Assembly: GCA_013396655.1 (NCBI GenBank)
Contig: WBMV01001232.1
Span: 186,001-250,000 of the forward strand
Length of the DNA: 64,000 nt
Direction of reading: 5' to 3'
Source: Campylorhamphus procurvoides
Lineage: Eukaryota > Chordata > Aves > Passeriformes > Dendrocolaptidae
Translations under genes and position numbers: made by a program
In this document: positions 61,062 to 64,000 of the stretch, in pieces
Position numbering within the stretch: the stretch's first letter is position 1
Layout: each line of letters begins with the position of its first letter
The notes under the pieces: model-generated
The model's database searches: none
Seen by the model: only the letters and a program-made list of their open reading frames with translations
Told to the model about the DNA's origin: nothing

Positions 61062-61810
61062 TAACAAAGTGATGGTTAACAAAGGATACCATGAATATAC
61101 ATATCCTGATGTTAACAGCTAGATGGAACCTTTTGTTTTGATCTCTCCCCAGTCAGAGGGGGGAGGGAAGACGAGCTTGAGTGGGGGAAGGGGTCAGCGT
61201 TTCTGCGCTTTCTGCGCAGGTCAGGAGTTCAGCGGCTCGGCGCAGAGGAGGGAGGACGGGACACACCAGGTCCGACATCGCTGGGGGACCAGGATTGTGT
61301 CTTTTGCTCTCTGGCTTTGCCCATCACCCTAGAACACCATGAAGACTATTGTGAGGAAGAGAAACAAGCCTATTTTTTCTACACTGCAGAGGCTGAGTTT
61401 CTACTGCTCATCATCGGACCCACGGCAGCTGACCCGGCAACTGCACTTCTGCCATTCCTCTGAAAGAGGCCAGTCAGCCAGCCGCAACATCGCCACCTGC
61501 TGTCCGTAAATATAACTGCAACCCCTGAGAGAGCGAGCGGCCGGGGTGGAGGTGCCACAGCGCCACCTGCTGTCCATAGATATAATTGCATTTCCCCTTT
61601 TTGGGGGTAGCCAAAAGACCTTTTAACTGTTTACCTTGTTGTTTGGGGGTGGAGGGGGTTTATTAAAAACTGTTGTTGTTTGGTTCTTTTCTGGATATAT
61701 ATATATGTGTATTGTGGTTAAAAACTGTAATCCTTTTATTTATATACTTTTTTCCTAATTAAAGTTCTGTTTTCTAAATTTAAAGGAGAGGGATTATTTC
61801 TTGGCCAACA
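61062..61810 (+). mobile_element. LTR-like element, second copy
   Basis: Starts six to seven bases inside the element compared with the first copy and runs on past the point where the first copy stops (61536). It continues through a GC-rich segment (61537-61576), a G/T-rich stretch (about 61640-61680), a TA-rich part, a polyadenylation-like 'aattaaag' near 61757 and the end '..ttggccaaca' at 61810. The layout fits a passerine ERV LTR of about 755 bases, but family identity is from memory only. No retroviral internal sequence is visible between the copies. Confidence 0.62.
61491..61573 (-). promoter_or_regulatory. Pair of CTCF-like motifs in the LTR-like element
   Basis: 'cgccacctgctgt' occurs at 61491-61503 and 61561-61573 in the same orientation, spaced 70 bases apart, and once more in the first copy at 61015-61027. 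Each matches the reverse complement of the CTCF core at 12 of 13 positions, with the mismatch at the last G. The second site also fits the flanks (cag..cca). Occupancy is inferred only. Confidence 0.35.
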
Positions 61811-64000
61811 TAGATATCTTAGTTCTCCCCTTGTACTAAGACAATAATGAAAAAGGCAATGAAAAGCAGTGATTATTGATCATTTTATCTGACAGTGAAT
61901 TTATGCACTTTGGGACCCAATACAAAATTTATTGAAATAAATACAAGTGTTCTCTCAACTTGTAAGACTTACTGACAGACAAATATTATCCAAGCAGAAA
62001 TCAACCATGTATTTTTGACATTTGAAAGCATGAAAATAAGCAGAAAATCTTTTTGTACTGTAAGTTTCACAAGTGCAGTACCTTGTTGTTCTAATAACTC
62101 ATTTGCATCAAGGCCTAGAAATTTTCCCAGAGCCATGTTCAAAACAGACACTGACAGTTTTTCACTCTCAGGTAGAAAATAGGTCATCTCTCTGTGAAAG
62201 GGTAGAAAATGACAGTAAGAAGATTTATTCTTACAATTTGTACAGAGGACAGTTAGGGACAGAGCAGCATCATGGGGCCTAGGAAACCAGGACTTGAACT
62301 AAAAAAATACCAGACTTTAATTTAGATTTTGGTCTGTATTCTGGATTTTCCTTTTTATTGCATTAGAAAACAAGACTTGCCTTTCCTTTCACTTCAAAGT
62401 GGCATTGGGTCTCTATGAACAAAACATGCTATGCTGTCATAAATATATATTTTAAATTTTATTCCTTAGTATTTAATTCCATTTCTCCACTGCCCATATT
62501 TCTGCCTCAGTGCTTCTATCCATTTGCAGAAAGTATTAAAATGCTAATTCAAACCTGTTTCTTTAAAGTAAATGATCATAAAAATCATTAATTCATTCTG
62601 AGATTAGAAACAAAACCTCAAGAGATGTTCTATTTATTATTTAGATACGGATTACTTTGATAGAAATGTTTTATCACTTATAAAAAAACATACATGGTAA
62701 GTGTAAGAAGATTATAAGATATCAGCCATCTAATAATGAAGGTCATGGATAACAAAGTTACTGTAAGTGTTTTAAAAACAGAAACAGAAGTGCAAATCCT
62801 TCTCACTAAGCAACCTCAAAGATGCAGAAAGCTTAAAACCAGAAGGACATTAAGTGATCTAATCTGTCCTCATGTATCTGTATGTTCAATACATTTTGTT
62901 CACTTATTCCTGTGTTGTCTCAGTAACTTATAAATTCCTTCCATGTCTTAATTTTTGGATCTATGTCTTTGACCATATTTGAAACAAAATTGCTAAAGTG
63001 TAATCCCAAACTCCAGTTATATCTCCTCAGATTACCGAAATACGAATATATAGTATTTAAAAGGCTAACATCCTCTTACCAAAGTGGCTTAGCTGTGAGA
63101 GTGCAGTGAACAGCAGAAGTTAAAATACAGCATAAAGCCCTGTGAATGGTATGGCACACAGTCATTCTGTATCCTGGGGAGAACTCTAGCAGCAGACTGT
63201 AATTGAATCAATCTTTGTATTCCTTTTCCACTTGACCAAAAGCAGACAAAACTCATTACTAAAGGAAATAATTTCCTGACTTTTTAGAGACGTGGGTTGT
63301 GTTATTTCTATGACTGCTTTTTGACTTCCCTGACACTCCTAAGAAATGAAGTTACCCATACTGAACTGTTCAAAAGCAGTACAATAAAGAGTTACAGAGA
63401 AGTTAGTATTGTGAGGAGACAACAATTTTCTTCCTTAATTTCTCTGATAAAAATCAAAACAGTAATACAAATGCACTACTGAAGCTCTGCAAAAGCCAAT
63501 ACATATCTGAAACAAAGTATCTCCAATAATTTTAACAGCATCAGTACCCAACTAAGATATTCATATATTTGCTTAATGTTACTTTTACATGATGGTTATA
63601 GAAGATAACAGGTGACTTCAGGGCTATAAACCAAATCAATGTCAACAGTAAAAGAGCTGATGTTCCTTAGCATCACTCATCTTTCCTCTTCTGTCCATGT
63701 TATGCACCTGAGAAAGTAAAATATACATAGTTATCAAAAAAGTAATGTTAAGACAACTTTAAAAATAAGTCAAATAAAACCTGAAAGATCTTTTAAAGTG
63801 TCTCTTAAAAGGTTCCTAAGGACAAACTCTCAAATGTAACACAAAGATATCACATTAAAGAAATATTGTTGTTATTAATGTAAAATAAGTATTTTGTCTC
63901 TAGTATAAGTACATGAAAACTTTTAATCACATAACCACTCTGGTTTTTGTAGGAAAAAAAGTCACTAATTATATTATTGACATAAATTCTAAAGAAATTA
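61811..64000. other. Unique AT-rich DNA, no gene recognised
   Basis: No exon, RNA gene or repeat recognised to the end of the window. Short frames at 61969-62187 (-), 62073-62282, 62736-62933 and 63297-63482 have no domain features. Confidence 0.6.

Noticed and set aside
1..64000. CRISPR array, operon, prophage or other prokaryotic system
   Set aside because: No regularly spaced repeats and no dense coding; the content is clearly vertebrate repeat-bearing nuclear DNA.
1..64000. tRNA, rRNA or snRNA genes
   Set aside because: No A/B-box tRNA fold, rRNA core text or snRNA hallmark was noticed by eye. A covariance-model search was not possible here.

Overview
This window looks like AT-rich, gene-poor nuclear DNA from a bird, most likely a songbird (passerine). 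I infer this from its repeats. Chicken-repeat-1 (CR1) LINE fragments occur on both strands, most of them cut short at the 5' end and several with recognisable reverse-transcriptase blocks. Solo or partial LTRs of avian endogenous retroviruses are also present, including the class whose ends read 'TGT.GTGGTTTAACCCC' or its complement. I found no protein-coding exon, tRNA, rRNA or CRISPR array that I can support. The open reading frames are short (longest about 138 codons). They are either remnants of CR1/LTR sequence or low-complexity, Phe/Leu/Ile-rich chance frames in AT-rich DNA. The window could be intergenic or lie inside a very large intron, and the sequence alone does not decide which.

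Layout: 1-1290 no recognised element; 1290-2400 two CR1 fragments tail to tail; 2400-6855 unique DNA; 6856-7488 CR1 RT fragment (+); 7489-10040 unique DNA with a compound microsatellite; 10040-11120 probable ancient LINE (-); 13300-14305 old CR1 (+); 14306-20700 unique; 20700-21725 CR1 (+) reaching its 3' end; 22647-22768 CA/AACC satellite; 23742-24275 degraded ERV LTR (+); 24475-25200 CR1 RT fragment (-); 27774-28260 ERV LTR broken by an N; 29093-30300 several short perfect hairpins; 30706-31283 GC-rich ERV LTR; 32195-32320 AT-rich tract followed by an unusually GC-rich unknown block (32430-32960); 39030-39606 ERV LTR (-); 41690-41762 tiny CR1 3' end; 46910-47000 microsatellite; 47427-47638 LTR piece ending at an N; 50086-50890 CR1 (-); 54603-55554 ERV LTR (+) with a CR1 inserted in it; 57846-57960 LTR scrap (-); 58265-58880 CR1 (+) with an internal deletion; 60516-61810 a duplicated LTR-like block split by an N; 61811-64000 unique.

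No genes work together here. The main observations are structural. All three ambiguous bases in the window (28246, 47638, 61061) fall inside or exactly at the edge of LTR sequence. At 61061 the N separates two near-identical LTR-like copies that differ by one 63-bp tandem unit. This is either a provirus whose interior is missing from the assembly or a false duplication. Other points are the nested CR1-in-LTR insertion, CTCF-like motifs carried in the LTR, a cluster of perfect short-loop inverted repeats, and several unique stretches that read like conserved non-coding DNA. I found no convincing undescribed biological system.
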